Assembly: GCF_022763345.1 (NCBI RefSeq)
Contig: NZ_JALEGS010000015.1
Span: 1-43,781 of the forward strand
Direction: 5' to 3'
Length of the DNA: 43,781 bases
Source: Phaeodactylibacter sp.
GTDB taxonomy: Bacteria; Bacteroidota; Bacteroidia; Chitinophagales; Saprospiraceae
Of the stretch, positions 1 through 8,869 are shown piece after piece (the stretch's first letter is position 1; every line of letters starts with the position of its first letter). A program made the translations under genes and the position numbers. The notes under the pieces were generated by a model. The model was given only the letters and a program-made list of their open reading frames with translations, was not told the origin of the DNA and made no database searches.

Positions 1-130
1 CGTCTACGTTCGATGGTGTTGGACAATCCTGTGCGAAAGCCTGTGGAAGGCCCAGGAAAGTCAACAGCGCGAACGCAAATGCGCCTGCTAGCCGCGACGG
101 AGAAACGAAAGTAAACTTCGTTTTTTCCAT
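1..130 (-). CDS. Secreted protein, N-terminal fragment (runs off window)
   Basis: This open frame starts at ATG (128-130) and reads leftward off the window edge without a stop, giving 43 residues. The N-terminus is a classical signal peptide: a short basic start (MEKTKF), a hydrophobic core rich in Ala, Leu and Phe, and a cleavage site after AFA, followed by QDCPTPSNVD. The product is therefore exported; nothing visible identifies its family. A near-consensus Bacteroidota promoter lies about 410 bases upstream (547-576), so the gene may have a long untranslated leader. Signal peptide certain; function unknown. Confidence 0.7.
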   Translation of the reverse strand, partial: MEKTKFTFVSPSRLAGAFAFALLTFLGLPQAFAQDCPTPSNVD

Positions 131-605
131 AAGATCACGATTTGTTTGAAAAAAATTAGGTTAAAAAAAGGTCGTTGAATAAAATATTACGACTCTTACT
201 CCAACTATAATTAGGAGCAGAGGCCAATTTTAGGTCGTCGGTAATCCTGACTCTTTTATCAGGATGATGGTATCGGGTAATTTTAGTTGTTAAACACTAC
301 TATATACAACAACAAAGCAGACACTCATCTGATGGTTAAGTGTTGCTCAGTGTTTTTTTGCAATAATCTCATGAAAGGGAAAAGAAAAGTAAAGGACTGG
401 TCCTGAGTAATACTAGTTCTAAAAGAAAAATTAGAATAGTTTTCGATCACCATTTTACTTTCCAAAGTAATTATAGCTACTAAGCTACGTGTTTTTTCTG
501 AATAAAAGAAATCGGCACAGGTTTTTTATTACATAAACCTTAGGAACAAAAGTAGCAGCAAGATGACAAATACAAAAATTTATCTGCATTTTTTTCTAAA
601 AAAGA
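131..605. other. Gene-free gap with long leader and small inverted repeats
   Basis: This 475-base AT-rich gap has no convincing reading frame. Besides the promoter at 547-576 it holds two small hairpins: ATCCTGA...TCAGGAT at about 242-264, and TTCTAA...TTAGAA at about 417-437. If the promoter is real, the gap is mostly the untranslated leader of the secreted protein that starts at 130, or an independent small RNA. Confidence 0.4.
547..576 (-). promoter_or_regulatory. Bacteroidota-type promoter (TTTG-N18-TACTTTTG)
   Basis: On the minus strand TTTG (573-576) is followed after exactly 18 bases by TACTTTTG (547-554). This matches the known Bacteroidota -33/-7 consensus (TTTG, about 19 bases, TAnnTTTG). 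Transcription would start near 540 and run toward the secreted-protein gene at 130. It lies just downstream of the gldH stop, so it starts a new transcription unit. Confidence 0.55.
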
Positions 606-1106
606 TTACCTCTTTGTATCAGTATCTTCGACCATAAATCTAATATCCCTGACTTCTTTTAGAGAATCTCTTCTCATATATTGCTCCATTTCAAGAGTAT
701 ACTCCCCTATCTGATTGAAGTAAGTACCCATTTGCAAGGGCACCTTTAGGACACAATCTTGCCCGCTGCACTTGCCCAGCCATTGCCCACTTTTATCAGC
801 TAGTTCCAGAGAAACCACTTCGCTGAGTTTATTCCCATCCGGAAAGACCGTTTGAATACGAGTATACAGGTTTTGGTTGGCATAGGCCGGGGTATGTCCT
901 ACCTCCAGCCAGAGATGGTAGATTTTTGCAGTGTCTTCTATGTTGAAGGAAAACGAGACCGGATCAGCATAGGCCCATCCGGATTCCGATATTTCCTTTT
1001 TCGCATCAAAGACATAGTTAGGACCACAGGAGGAAAAGGACAACAGACCTGCCGCCAACAAAACACTCAGCACACCGTACTGAGACCATGAAAAGGCAAA
1101 GTGCAT
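606..1106 (-). CDS. gldH: Gliding motility lipoprotein GldH
   Basis: The 166-aa product is an exported lipoprotein. The signal peptide ends in a lipobox LLSFSSC with Cys27 as the lipidated residue, followed by GPNYVFDAKKEI. The remainder is a beta-rich domain with motifs typical of GldH, including a SGWAYADP-like N-terminus and a conserved C-terminal DIRFMVE. GldH belongs to the gliding machinery of Bacteroidota and is needed for gliding in Flavobacterium. I chose the ATG at 1106; an in-frame GTG two codons upstream (1112) is possible. The gene begins 14 bases after the dnaJ stop and has no visible promoter, so it is probably cotranscribed with grpE and dnaJ. Family assignment rests on overall resemblance and length. 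Confidence 0.8.
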   Translation of the reverse strand: MHFAFSWSQYGVLSVLLAAGLLSFSSCGPNYVFDAKKEISESGWAYADPVSFSFNIEDTAKIYHLWLEVGHTPAYANQNLYTRIQTVFPDGNKLSEVVSLELADKSGQWLGKCSGQDCVLKVPLQMGTYFNQIGEYTLEMEQYMRRDSLKEVRDIRFMVEDTDTKR

Positions 1107-1120
1107 AGGCACATTATTTT

Positions 1121-2287
1121 CTACTTGAAGTAATCTTTCATCTTCTCAAAAAAGCCTTTTTCAGACTTACCAGGCTGCGGGTTGAAGTTGGGCATCTGCC
1201 TGATTTTTTCGAGTACTTCCCGGTCTTCATCAGACAGTTTTTTGGGCGTCCAGACATTTACGTGGATCAGTTGGTCACCTTTGCCATAAGACTGTACACT
1301 GGGTAGTCCCTTTCCTTTCAGACGGAAGATTTTTCCAGACTGCGTCCCAGCCGGCACTTTTATCTTCACCCGCCCGTCAATCGTTGGTACTTCTACCGAT
1401 GTGCCCAGCGCAGCATCTGCAAAGTTGAGGTACAATTCGTGGACCAGGTTCATGCCATCCCGTTGCAGGTGGTCATGTGGTTTTTCTTCTATGTTGATCA
1501 AAAGGTCGCCGGCAGGACCGCCTTTGGCACCGGCATTCCCTTTACCCCGCAGCGACAACTGCATGCCCTCTTCCACACCTGCCGGGATTTCGATTTCCAT
1601 CGTTTCTTCTCCCTGCATCCGGCCGTCTCCCCCGCAGGAAGCACACTTTGCGGTTACCTGCTGCCCAGAGCCATTGCAGGTAGGGCAGGTTACAGTAGTC
1701 TGCATCTGCCCAAGGAAGGTATTTTTCACCTGACGGACGTAGCCTGCCCCACGGCAAGTTGTACAGGTTTTTACGCTACTGCTGTCCTTGGCTCCACTGC
1801 CATTACAAGAGGTGCAGGTAACCTGCTTTTTGACCTTAATCTTTTTAGTTACTCCACTGGAGATTTCTTCCAGTGTCAAGGCCACTTTTATGCGTAGGTT
1901 GCTGCCTCTTTGTCCGGCACTGCGGCCGCGCCCCCGGCCAGCTGATCCGCCAAAGAAAGACTCAAAGGGGCTGCCGCCATCGCCAAAGATATCTCCGAAT
2001 TGCTGGAAGATATCTTCCATAGTCATGCCGCCACCGCTGAAGCCCCCCGCACCGCTGTTGCCACTGACCCCGGCGTGCCCGTAACGGTCATAGCGTGCCC
2101 GTTTCTGGCTGTCGCTCAGAATCTCGTAAGCTTCTGCCGCCTCTTTAAACTTCTCCTCGGCCTCCTTATCGTCGGGATTTCGGTCAGGGTGGTATTTCAA
2201 TGCCAGTTTGCGATAGGCTTTTTTGATCACCCCTTCGTCTGCATCCTTATTAACCCCTAGAACCTCGTAATAATCTCGTTTTGCCAT
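1121..2287 (-). CDS. dnaJ: Chaperone protein DnaJ (Hsp40)
   Basis: The 388-aa product is a full-length type I DnaJ, the cochaperone that delivers unfolded substrates to DnaK and stimulates its ATPase. The J domain covers residues 1-70 with the invariant HPD at 33-35. A Gly/Phe-rich linker follows (about 75-125, [14 protein letters not shown]). Then comes the zinc-binding domain with four CxxCxGxG repeats ([32 protein letters not shown]). The C-terminal substrate-binding beta domain ends near residue 350. The gene lies 25 bases downstream of grpE and 14 upstream of gldH on the same strand, so the three form an operon. dnaK is not in the window. Confidence 0.97.
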   Translation of the reverse strand: MAKRDYYEVLGVNKDADEGVIKKAYRKLALKYHPDRNPDDKEAEEKFKEAAEAYEILSDSQKRARYDRYGHAGVSGNSGAGGFSGGGMTMEDIFQQFGDIFGDGGSPFESFFGGSAGRGRGRSAGQRGSNLRIKVALTLEEISSGVTKKIKVKKQVTCTSCNGSGAKDSSSVKTCTTCRGAGYVRQVKNTFLGQMQTTVTCPTCNGSGQQVTAKCASCGGDGRMQGEETMEIEIPAGVEEGMQLSLRGKGNAGAKGGPAGDLLINIEEKPHDHLQRDGMNLVHELYLNFADAALGTSVEVPTIDGRVKIKVPAGTQSGKIFRLKGKGLPSVQSYGKGDQLIHVNVWTPKKLSDEDREVLEKIRQMPNFNPQPGKSEKGFFEKMKDYFK

Positions 2288-2312
2288 AATGTCTTGTTAG
2301 CCTGACGCTATA

Positions 2313-2903
2313 TTATTTTCCTACCACCACCTTTGCGTGACGGATGATCTTATCGTTGAGCCAATACCCTTTTTCAACGGTGTCGATGATTTTACCTTTC
2401 TGCTCTTCTGAAGGCGCAGGCACCTCCGTTAGTGCTTCATGCAACTCCGGGTCGAAGTCCTCACCGTTGGTCTCCATAGGCTTAAGCCCTTTCTGCTCCA
2501 GGGTATTGTAGAGTTTTTTGTACACCAGCCCGATGCCTTCGGCAAACAAGTCCCCTTTGTCATTCTCGTCCGCAGCTTTGCGAGCCCTGTCAAAATCGTC
2601 CAAAACTGGCAGAAGAGCTGTCATTGTGTCTTTTGCAGCGTTCTTCATCATATCCATCTTCTCGCGGATGGAGCGCCGCTTGAAGTTCTCAAACTCCGCC
2701 ATCAGACGCAGGTGCTTGTCCTTTAGTTCTTCCAATTGCTTATCTTTTGCGCTGAGCTGATCTTCGGGGCTCAGTTCCTCATTAGTGCTCTGAGCAGTCT
2801 TTTCCTCAGCAGTTTCGTTGGTTTCCTGTGCTGCTGCTTCTTCCTGTGCTGCTGCTTCTTCCTGGTCTTTTACGTCTTCCTGATGCTCTTTATGTTCACT
2901 CAT
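2313..2903 (-). CDS. grpE: Nucleotide exchange factor GrpE
   Basis: The 196-aa product is GrpE, the cytoplasmic exchange factor that releases ADP from DnaK. The first 60 residues are very acidic and Gln-rich and contain a short internal duplication (EEAAAQ twice). A long coiled coil follows (about 55-110, LMAEFENFKRRSIREK). The C-terminal beta wing carries the GrpE signature around LLPVLDDFDRARK and ends HAKVVVGK. GrpE opens the operon with dnaJ and gldH. A TAccTTTG -7 element lies 21 bases upstream of the start codon. Confidence 0.97.
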   Translation of the reverse strand: MSEHKEHQEDVKDQEEAAAQEEAAAQETNETAEEKTAQSTNEELSPEDQLSAKDKQLEELKDKHLRLMAEFENFKRRSIREKMDMMKNAAKDTMTALLPVLDDFDRARKAADENDKGDLFAEGIGLVYKKLYNTLEQKGLKPMETNGEDFDPELHEALTEVPAPSEEQKGKIIDTVEKGYWLNDKIIRHAKVVVGK

Positions 2904-2923
2904 GGTTTGATTTTTTGCGTTTG

Positions 2924-2955
2924 CAAAGGTATAACCTCCGGGCTAATGCCCGCAA
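2924..2955 (-). promoter_or_regulatory. Promoter of the grpE-dnaJ-gldH operon
   Basis: Minus strand: TTG (2953-2955), 21 bases, then TACCTTTG (2924-2931), a perfect -7 TAnnTTTG. Transcription would start near 2917, just ahead of the grpE ATG at 2903, giving a leader of only about 15 bases. No CIRCE-type heat-shock repeat is visible. Confidence 0.55.
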
Positions 2956-2988
2956 TTATTTTGCCAGCTCTGTTTCTGCGACAATATG

Positions 2989-3537
2989 TCAGTTAGCCAT
3001 TTGAGCACGGAGGCGCTCCCGGACTTCCGCTACAGAGGGATTGACGGAGATGATCTGCCCCTGTGGATTGAGCAGGTATTTGGTGGGCACCTGCTTCACG
3101 CCGAAGTCGTTGGCAATTTGACCATCAAAGAACCTCAGGCTCGTAGCCGTATCCATAATATGGTAGGGCCAGTCGAGCCCGTCCTGTTCAATGGCTCTTT
3201 CCCAGCGTGCTGCATTGTCTTCCACCCCGATGCTCACGATGCTAAAGCCCCCGGCGTCTTTAAACGCCCCGGAACCAAAGTCCTTGTTCAGCTCCACCAG
3301 CTCAGGGTTTTCTTTACGGCAGGGGCCGCACCAACTGCCCCAGAAATCCAGGAGTACGTACTGCCCTCTTAAGTCAGCCAAATCAAAGGCCTGCCCGTTT
3401 TTCAGTTGTGCCTGAATGACCGGCACCTGCTCTCCGTTGATAAACCGGGGCTTCATGTAAAAGTACCGCCCGATGATGAGCAATATCACTCCTACAATAA
3501 GTACGTTGAGTACTTTTCCAAAGGTTATTTTTGGCAT
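2989..3537 (-). CDS. TlpA-family thiol:disulfide oxidoreductase, membrane-anchored
   Basis: The 182-aa product has an uncleaved N-terminal membrane anchor (residues about 8-26) and a periplasmic thioredoxin fold of the TlpA/ResA class. The active site is WGSWCGPC with Cys70 and Cys73; a cis-Pro loop is present in VKQVPTKYLL. Family members reduce disulfides in the periplasm, for example during cytochrome c maturation or in stress repair; the substrate here cannot be read from sequence. It lies 85 bases upstream of grpE on the same strand, but grpE has its own promoter, so cotranscription is only partial at best. Confidence 0.88.
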   Translation of the reverse strand: MPKITFGKVLNVLIVGVILLIIGRYFYMKPRFINGEQVPVIQAQLKNGQAFDLADLRGQYVLLDFWGSWCGPCRKENPELVELNKDFGSGAFKDAGGFSIVSIGVEDNAARWERAIEQDGLDWPYHIMDTATSLRFFDGQIANDFGVKQVPTKYLLNPQGQIISVNPSVAEVRERLRAQMAN

Positions 3538-3942
3538 TTTCCAGATGAGATTTTTTATGACAAGATGATATCCCTGAATAACATATGATAAAAAACAACC
3601 GTTTTCCGTACTTTGGCATTTCTTTGCTGAAAGCAGTGAGCGGACTATAGACTATGTTTGGAGCTTACTCCTATTGCAAACCAAGGACTTATGAACCTGG
3701 CGTCATCTTTTTTAGCTTATTTGACCCGCCAAACGCGCTAAAAAAGATTTAGCCAGAACCACAATTCCTTGATTTTCATGACGAACCCGCTCCAAACATA
3801 GTCTATACTGACGATTAAGTGGTTTGCCACAGCAACCCTACTCAATGTCAGCATTTACGCTGGGAAGTGACTTGCAACATCGGAGCAGGCCACTTCATAT
3901 GCGTATATCTGTTTCTAACCAAAACCACAAGCTGAACAACCT
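3538..3942. other. Gene-free gap around a foldback element
   Basis: This 405-base gap separates the divergent TlpA-like gene (minus) and the flavin-reductase-like gene (plus). Its centre is filled by the 162-bp foldback element at 3646-3807. Both genes would have promoters here, but I see no near-consensus TAnnTTTG pair in the remainder. Confidence 0.5.
3646..3807. repeat. Foldback (MITE-like) element with perfect 19-bp terminal inverted repeats
   Basis: The left end (3646-3664, TATAGACTATGTTTGGAGC) is an exact reverse complement of the right end (3789-3807). An inner pair, TCTTTTTTAGC and GCTAAAAAAGA, is also perfect. The two half-elements can be aligned to each other along most of their length (shared CAAGGA, CTGGC and ATCTTTTTTAGC blocks), so the whole 162 bp is one imperfect palindrome. 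It carries no reading frame. Its size and end sequence resemble the element at 20729-20889. Confidence 0.75.
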
Positions 3943-4827
3943 ATGAAGGTAATCGACCCTGCCTCAACCCCCACCAAAGACTTGCACCAATATCTGCTGG
4001 GTGCTGTTGCGCCACGCCCTATCGCATTCGCCAGCACCGTGGATGAACATGGCCACCACAACCTGGCTCCGTACAGCTTTTTCAATTGCTTCAGTTCCAA
4101 TCCGCCTATCGTGGTCTTCTCCTCCAACCGGCGGGTTTCTGACAACAGCACCAAAGACACTTTGCACAACATCATGCAGACCCGGGAAGTTGTCATCAAC
4201 GTCGTCAACTACAATATCGTACGGCAAATGGCGCTGACGAGCATCGACTACCCCAGCGAAGTGAGCGAGTTCAAAAAAGCAGGGCTGACCCCTGTGCCGG
4301 CCGACCTTGTCAAGCCGATGCGCGTCGAGGAATCTCCCGCACAACTGGAATGCAAGGTCAGGGAAATCATCCCGCTCGGTGAATCAGGCGGTGCCGGACA
4401 CCTTATTATATGTGAAGTGGTGAGAATGCATATCCATGAGCAGGTACTGGACGAAGACGGCAAGATCAATCCGCATAAAATCGACCTCATGGGCCGTATG
4501 GGCCGTGCCTTCTATGTACGGGCAAGCGGAGAGGCCATCCACAAAATCTTTCAGCCCTTCAACGTACCGGGCATTGGATTTGATGCGCTGCCGGAAGGCA
4601 TCCGCAACAGTACCGTCCTTACTGGCAACAACCTGGGCATGCTGGCTTCCCTTCCTGCGCCTCCTGGACCTGAAGCGATTGAGGCCGTAAGGGCGGAACT
4701 CCCGGTACAGGAAGCCCTGTCTGCTGAGCATCCACGCCGGGCACTGCACCTGCTGGCCCAAAAAGAGCTGGCCAAGGAAGACAAAACCAAAGCAGCCGCC
4801 CTGGCCTGGTTGGGAGAGCAGGTTTAA
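3943..4827 (+). CDS. Flavin reductase-like (FMN-binding split barrel) protein
   Basis: The 294-aa product has the flavin reductase-like split-barrel domain over residues about 10-200, with characteristic motifs near the N-terminus (VAPRPIAFAST, LAPYSFFN) and the central STKDTLHNI stretch. Members bind FMN and reduce flavin or serve as flavoenzyme components; the partner and substrate are unknown. A C-terminal extension of about 90 residues (Pro, Ala and Glu rich, ending WLGEQV) follows the domain. The gene stands alone on the plus strand, downstream of a foldback repeat. The start at 3943 places the conserved motifs at family-typical positions. Confidence 0.85.
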   Translation: MKVIDPASTPTKDLHQYLLGAVAPRPIAFASTVDEHGHHNLAPYSFFNCFSSNPPIVVFSSNRRVSDNSTKDTLHNIMQTREVVINVVNYNIVRQMALTSIDYPSEVSEFKKAGLTPVPADLVKPMRVEESPAQLECKVREIIPLGESGGAGHLIICEVVRMHIHEQVLDEDGKINPHKIDLMGRMGRAFYVRASGEAIHKIFQPFNVPGIGFDALPEGIRNSTVLTGNNLGMLASLPAPPGPEAIEAVRAELPVQEALSAEHPRRALHLLAQKELAKEDKTKAAALAWLGEQV

Positions 4828-5010
4828 ATGCCTGCCTCCGGCAACTGCCGTTCACCAAATCATAGGCTGCATATTTGTCGCCCAGTACATATAAACTTCC
4901 CGGCTGCCCCCTTTTTCCCCACCATAATTTGCCTAAATTAGCTGCTCAATCCCGAAAACCTCCTGACGAAAGAACGCTTATTTTCTATTCAACCATAATA
5001 TTAGCAAAGT

Positions 5011-8000
5011 ATGAAGAGGACTTTTACCCGGTTTAGTGCCGTGCTGGCAGCGCTATTGATAGCCGCTACCGGCTGGGCACAACAGCAAACACCCCTGGAT
5101 ATCGCGCTCCGCCATCTGGAGCAAAAGCGCGAAGCCTGGGGCCTGGCCGACGGAGATACCAAGGACGTAGTGCTCCGCGATCAGGTATACAGCCGCCACA
5201 ACGGTACCACCCACTTTTACTTCAATCAGCGCCACGAGGGCATTGAAGTGTACAACGCCATCAACGGTGTGCACGTACAGGAAGGCAAAGTGGTTTTCTC
5301 AACCAACCGTTTCACGCCCAATCTGGCAGAAAAGGTCAATACCACGGCTCCCAGCCTTACTGCCTATCAGGCGATTGAGGCGGCAGCGACTGACCTTGGC
5401 CTGATCATGGACGGGCGGGAGCATCAGATTGCGCAGGATGGCCATGTCTACACCTTCTCCGGTGGCAGCATTTCTGATTCGGATATCAAGGTAGAGCTGG
5501 TCTACCAAATGATGGAGGATGGCAGCGCCCGCCTCGCCTGGGACCTGGCCATTGATATGCCCACTACCCACGACTACTGGAGCCTCCGTGTGGATGCCAT
5601 CACTGGCGAGGAACTGGACCGCATCAACTGGAATGTAAGCTGTAATTTTGATGCGCCCAATGGAACGCATGCCCACAGCCACAACTGCGAGCACACGCAG
5701 GCGGCAGACAAGCCGGGCTTGCCTATTCGTCAGGCGCTCGAGCAGCAGAATATGGTACAAAGCGATAACGCCGTATACAACGTATTCGCCCTACCCGCTG
5801 AGAGCCCCATCCACGGGCCACGTGTACTGGTGGAAAACCCCGCTGACACCCTGGCCTCTCCCTTTGGCTGGCACGATACCAACGGTGAGGCAGGGCCAGA
5901 GTACACCATCACCCGCGGCAACAACGTCCACGCCTACCTTGACCTTGACAACTCCAATCAGCCACAGGGCGATGAGCCGGACGGAGGAGAAAACCTGGTG
6001 TTCGACTTCCCTATCGACCTGAATGCGGAGCCGGAGACCTATCAGGAAGCTGCGGTAACGCAATTGTTCTATACCAACAACATGATCCACGATATTGTCT
6101 ACGCCTACGGCTTTGATGAGCAGGCGGGCAATTTCCAGCAAAACAACTATGGCCGGGGCGGACAGGGCAGCGACTATGTCAATGCACACGCTCAGGACGG
6201 TGGAGGAGTGAACAACGCGAACTTCGCTACCCCACCCGATGGAGGTAATGGCACTATGCAGATGTACCTCTGGCAGGGCGGGGGCAGTATCTTTAGTGTC
6301 AATAGCCCTCAGCCGGTGGCTGGTTCTTACGAGGTAAGAGAAGCCAATTTCGGAGCCCCTATTACCGAAAATCCAGTAGTTGGTGATGTTATCATAGCGG
6401 ACGATGGCACATCGGAAGGCAGCCTTGCATGTAATCCACTGGAAAACGTGGAAGCTATGGAAGGCAAAATTGCTATCATTGACCGGGGTGGCTGCGAGTT
6501 TGGCCTGAAGTCATTGAATGCACAGGAGGCTGGGGCTATTGGTGTAATTATTTGTAATTTTGAGAATGTGGCAAACGGAATGGACCCGGGCGCCGTAGGC
6601 GGACAAGTCACTATTCCCGTGGTTTCTCTGGGCAATGCAGATTGCCAGGCTATCCGCGAATTTGCCGGACAGGGCCTGAATGTAACTTTCCAGGTGCCTG
6701 ACGACAGCGGCCCTGAGTTTGTAGACGGTGACCTGGACAACGGCATCGTGGCGCATGAGTACGGCCATGGAATTTCCAACCGCCTGACCGGTGGCCCTTC
6801 TGCCGCTGGCTGCCTGGGCAACGACGAGCAAATGGGAGAAGGCTGGAGCGATTACTTCGCCCTTATCACTTCTGTACAGCCCGGCGAAACCGGCGATATG
6901 CCTCGAGGTATCGGCACCTTCGCACTGAAGCAGGAAACCAACGGCTCCGGTATCCGCCGGCAGCGCTACTCTACCGACTTTTCTGTGAACAACCAAACCT
7001 ACGATGATGTCAAAGGCACCACAGCTCCTCACCCCCTTGGTGAAGTTTGGGCAGTGGTTACCTGGGACCTCTACTGGGCTTTTGTGGAAGAATACGGCTG
7101 GGACCCTGATCCCATCAACGGAACAGGCGGCAACAACATGGCGATCCAACTCGTCATGGACGGCATGAAGCTTCAGGCGTGCAGCCCGGGCTTTGAGGAT
7201 GGCCGCGATGCCATTTTCGCAGCTGACGTACTCAACTACGATGGCATTCACGAGTGCCTGATCTGGGAAGTCTTCGCCCGCCGGGGCATGGGCTATTTCA
7301 TGACACAGGAAGATTCCAATAACCGAAATGACAATGTGGAAGACTTCGAGCCCCGCCCGGAGTGTATCCGCGAACTGAAGATCACCAAGTCTGTGACGCC
7401 GCTTATCGAAGCCGGGGAAGAAATCGAGGTAACTATGACGCTTACCAACCATAAGGGAGAAACCGTGACTGGCGTAATGGTGGAAGATGAAATCCCCACA
7501 GGCCTCTCCTTCATCCCTGGTTCTGCGGAAGGTGCTGACGCTACTGCTACCGGCAGTGCCGTCACGCTTGAGGTGGGCGATATGTCCAACGGTGAGGTCG
7601 TTACCATCTCCTACAAACTGGCTTCCGACGAGGAAATCTTCTCCACCACACAGTACTTCGACGGTATGGAGAACGACGATGAAAACTGGTTCTTCCTGAA
7701 CCTTGACCCCGAGGGCTTCAACGTTTGGGAAATTTCTGAACTGGATGCCTACGAAGGTGAGAAAAGCTGGTTCATCGAAAATACCGAGTTTGTGAACGAT
7801 CAGGTGATTTTCCTGCAGGAGCCGGTAACGGTAACAGGTGAGAACCCTGTACTGCGTTTCTTCCACAAGTTCAATACCGTTATAGGTTTCGACGGTGGCG
7901 TGGTTGAAATCTCCACCGATGGCGGCTTTACCTGGCAGCGTATCCCTGAGCGCCTGATCCGCAACGGCTACAATTCAACACTGGATTATCAGACACTCGT

Positions 8001-8559
8001 TATTCCATTCCTGGAGGCCTTCTCTGGTGATTCTCAGGGCTGGATTGATACTTATATCGACCTCAGCGACTACGCCGGGCAAGACATCAACTTCCGCTTC
8101 CGTTTTGGCTCTAACGAAGGAGGTGTACCGACGACCGGCACGAACCCAGGCTGGTTTGTGGATAATGTAGAAATCATGGACATGATCAGCTACAACGGCG
8201 AAGCTTGCGTCATGTCAAACGAAGGCGACATGGCCTGCGCCATTGCCCCTGAAGAGGGGACCATCGTGGAATCCGCATTATCAAGCAGTGTGGAAGAAGC
8301 ATTGCCAGAGGGCGCTGTAAAGGTCTTCCCTAACCCTGCCAACGACCTGCTGAACGTAGCCATCGATGTGACAGGTGCGGAAGAGGCCCTGATCACGCTC
8401 GTAGCGATGGACGGCCGCGTGATGCAGGAGCAGCAAGTGGAAATGGGCGGTTTTTACCAGCTCGTCCCTGTTAATGTTGCCCAGTTGCCTGCCGGTATGT
8501 ACTTCATCAAAGTGCAGGCGGGCAGTAAAATGACCACCCAAAAGGTCGTTATCCGATAA
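5011..8559 (+). CDS. Secreted M36 (fungalysin-type) metalloprotease with PA, DUF11-like and T9SS sorting domains
   Basis: The 1182-aa exported zinc protease has a signal peptide (about 1-23, ending GWAQ) and an FTP-type propeptide (to about 210). The M36 catalytic domain carries zinc motif HEYGH (residues 582-586), with the third ligand Glu610 in GEGWSDY. A PA domain (about 451-555) is inserted just before the zinc motif. A DUF11-like repeat (about 788-877, LKITKSVTPLIEAGEE) follows, then a beta-sandwich of MAM/immune-inhibitor-A type (about 885-1065, with FFHKFNT and GWFVDN). The last 80 residues are a type A T9SS sorting domain (VFPNPANDLL ... GMYFIKV). The protein should be exported by Sec, secreted by T9SS and cleaved at the surface. 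Likely role: degrading external protein for nutrition. It is followed by a strong terminator. Confidence 0.93.
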   Translation: MKRTFTRFSAVLAALLIAATGWAQQQTPLDIALRHLEQKREAWGLADGDTKDVVLRDQVYSRHNGTTHFYFNQRHEGIEVYNAINGVHVQEGKVVFSTNRFTPNLAEKVNTTAPSLTAYQAIEAAATDLGLIMDGREHQIAQDGHVYTFSGGSISDSDIKVELVYQMMEDGSARLAWDLAIDMPTTHDYWSLRVDAITGEELDRINWNVSCNFDAPNGTHAHSHNCEHTQAADKPGLPIRQALEQQNMVQSDNAVYNVFALPAESPIHGPRVLVENPADTLASPFGWHDTNGEAGPEYTITRGNNVHAYLDLDNSNQPQGDEPDGGENLVFDFPIDLNAEPETYQEAAVTQLFYTNNMIHDIVYAYGFDEQAGNFQQNNYGRGGQGSDYVNAHAQDGGGVNNANFATPPDGGNGTMQMYLWQGGGSIFSVNSPQPVAGSYEVREANFGAPITENPVVGDVIIADDGTSEGSLACNPLENVEAMEGKIAIIDRGGCEFGLKSLNAQEAGAIGVIICNFENVANGMDPGAVGGQVTIPVVSLGNADCQAIREFAGQGLNVTFQVPDDSGPEFVDGDLDNGIVAHEYGHGISNRLTGGPSAAGCLGNDEQMGEGWSDYFALITSVQPGETGDMPRGIGTFALKQETNGSGIRRQRYSTDFSVNNQTYDDVKGTTAPHPLGEVWAVVTWDLYWAFVEEYGWDPDPINGTGGNNMAIQLVMDGMKLQACSPGFEDGRDAIFAADVLNYDGIHECLIWEVFARRGMGYFMTQEDSNNRNDNVEDFEPRPECIRELKITKSVTPLIEAGEEIEVTMTLTNHKGETVTGVMVEDEIPTGLSFIPGSAEGADATATGSAVTLEVGDMSNGEVVTISYKLASDEEIFSTTQYFDGMENDDENWFFLNLDPEGFNVWEISELDAYEGEKSWFIENTEFVNDQVIFLQEPVTVTGENPVLRFFHKFNTVIGFDGGVVEISTDGGFTWQRIPERLIRNGYNSTLDYQTLVIPFLEAFSGDSQGWIDTYIDLSDYAGQDINFRFRFGSNEGGVPTTGTNPGWFVDNVEIMDMISYNGEACVMSNEGDMACAIAPEEGTIVESALSSSVEEALPEGAVKVFPNPANDLLNVAIDVTGAEEALITLVAMDGRVMQEQQVEMGGFYQLVPVNVAQLPAGMYFIKVQAGSKMTTQKVVIR

Positions 8560-8587
8560 GATTTGCCTGAGGCATACATAAGATCTT

Positions 8588-8624
8588 AGCCCCGGCGCAT
8601 GAATTTTGCGCCGGGGCTGTTTTG
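8588..8624 (+). terminator. Rho-independent terminator of the M36 protease gene
   Basis: A perfect 12-bp stem (AGCCCCGGCGCA at 8588-8599 and TGCGCCGGGGCT at 8607-8618) with a short AT loop is followed by GTTTTGTTTT. It begins 29 bases after the protease stop codon. Confidence 0.85.
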
Positions 8625-8645
8625 TTTTATAAACGCTGTCTTAGG

Positions 8646-8826
8646 GGTTCACGCAGCGTCCGCAGAGGTTCACGCAAAGGTCGCTAAGTACCAATACCAC
8701 CCTAACCTTTACGGACTTCGCGTACCTCCCTCCGCGGTCTTTGCGTGCCTCCCTCTGCGGACTTCGCGTGCCTCCCTCTGCGATCTTTGCGTGAAGCCCC
8801 TCCGCGATCTTTGCGTGAAGCCCCTC
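8646..8826. repeat. Tandem array of 23-24-bp GC-rich units with an inverted copy
   Basis: Direct copies lie at about 8709-8730, 8731-8753, 8754-8776, 8777-8800 and 8801-8824, with a partial sixth copy (TCCGCA). The unit reads roughly TCYGCGRWCTTYGCGTG followed by CCTCCC or AAGCCCC. A copy and a half in the opposite orientation lies at about 8646-8685, so the array could fold into a long hairpin. The array contains apparent reading frames, but their translation is simply the repeat (SLREAPP), so I do not call a gene. Similar short GC-rich repeats are widespread in environmental Bacteroidota; their role is unknown. Confidence 0.75.
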
Positions 8827-8869
8827 CGCATTTTCTCCTCCATCCATATCTTACTTTCAACTCAAAGTG

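Noticed and set aside
6511..7866. 451-codon minus-strand frame inside the M36 protease gene
   Set aside because: It lies wholly opposite a gene with clear domains and motifs; its translation shows no family features.
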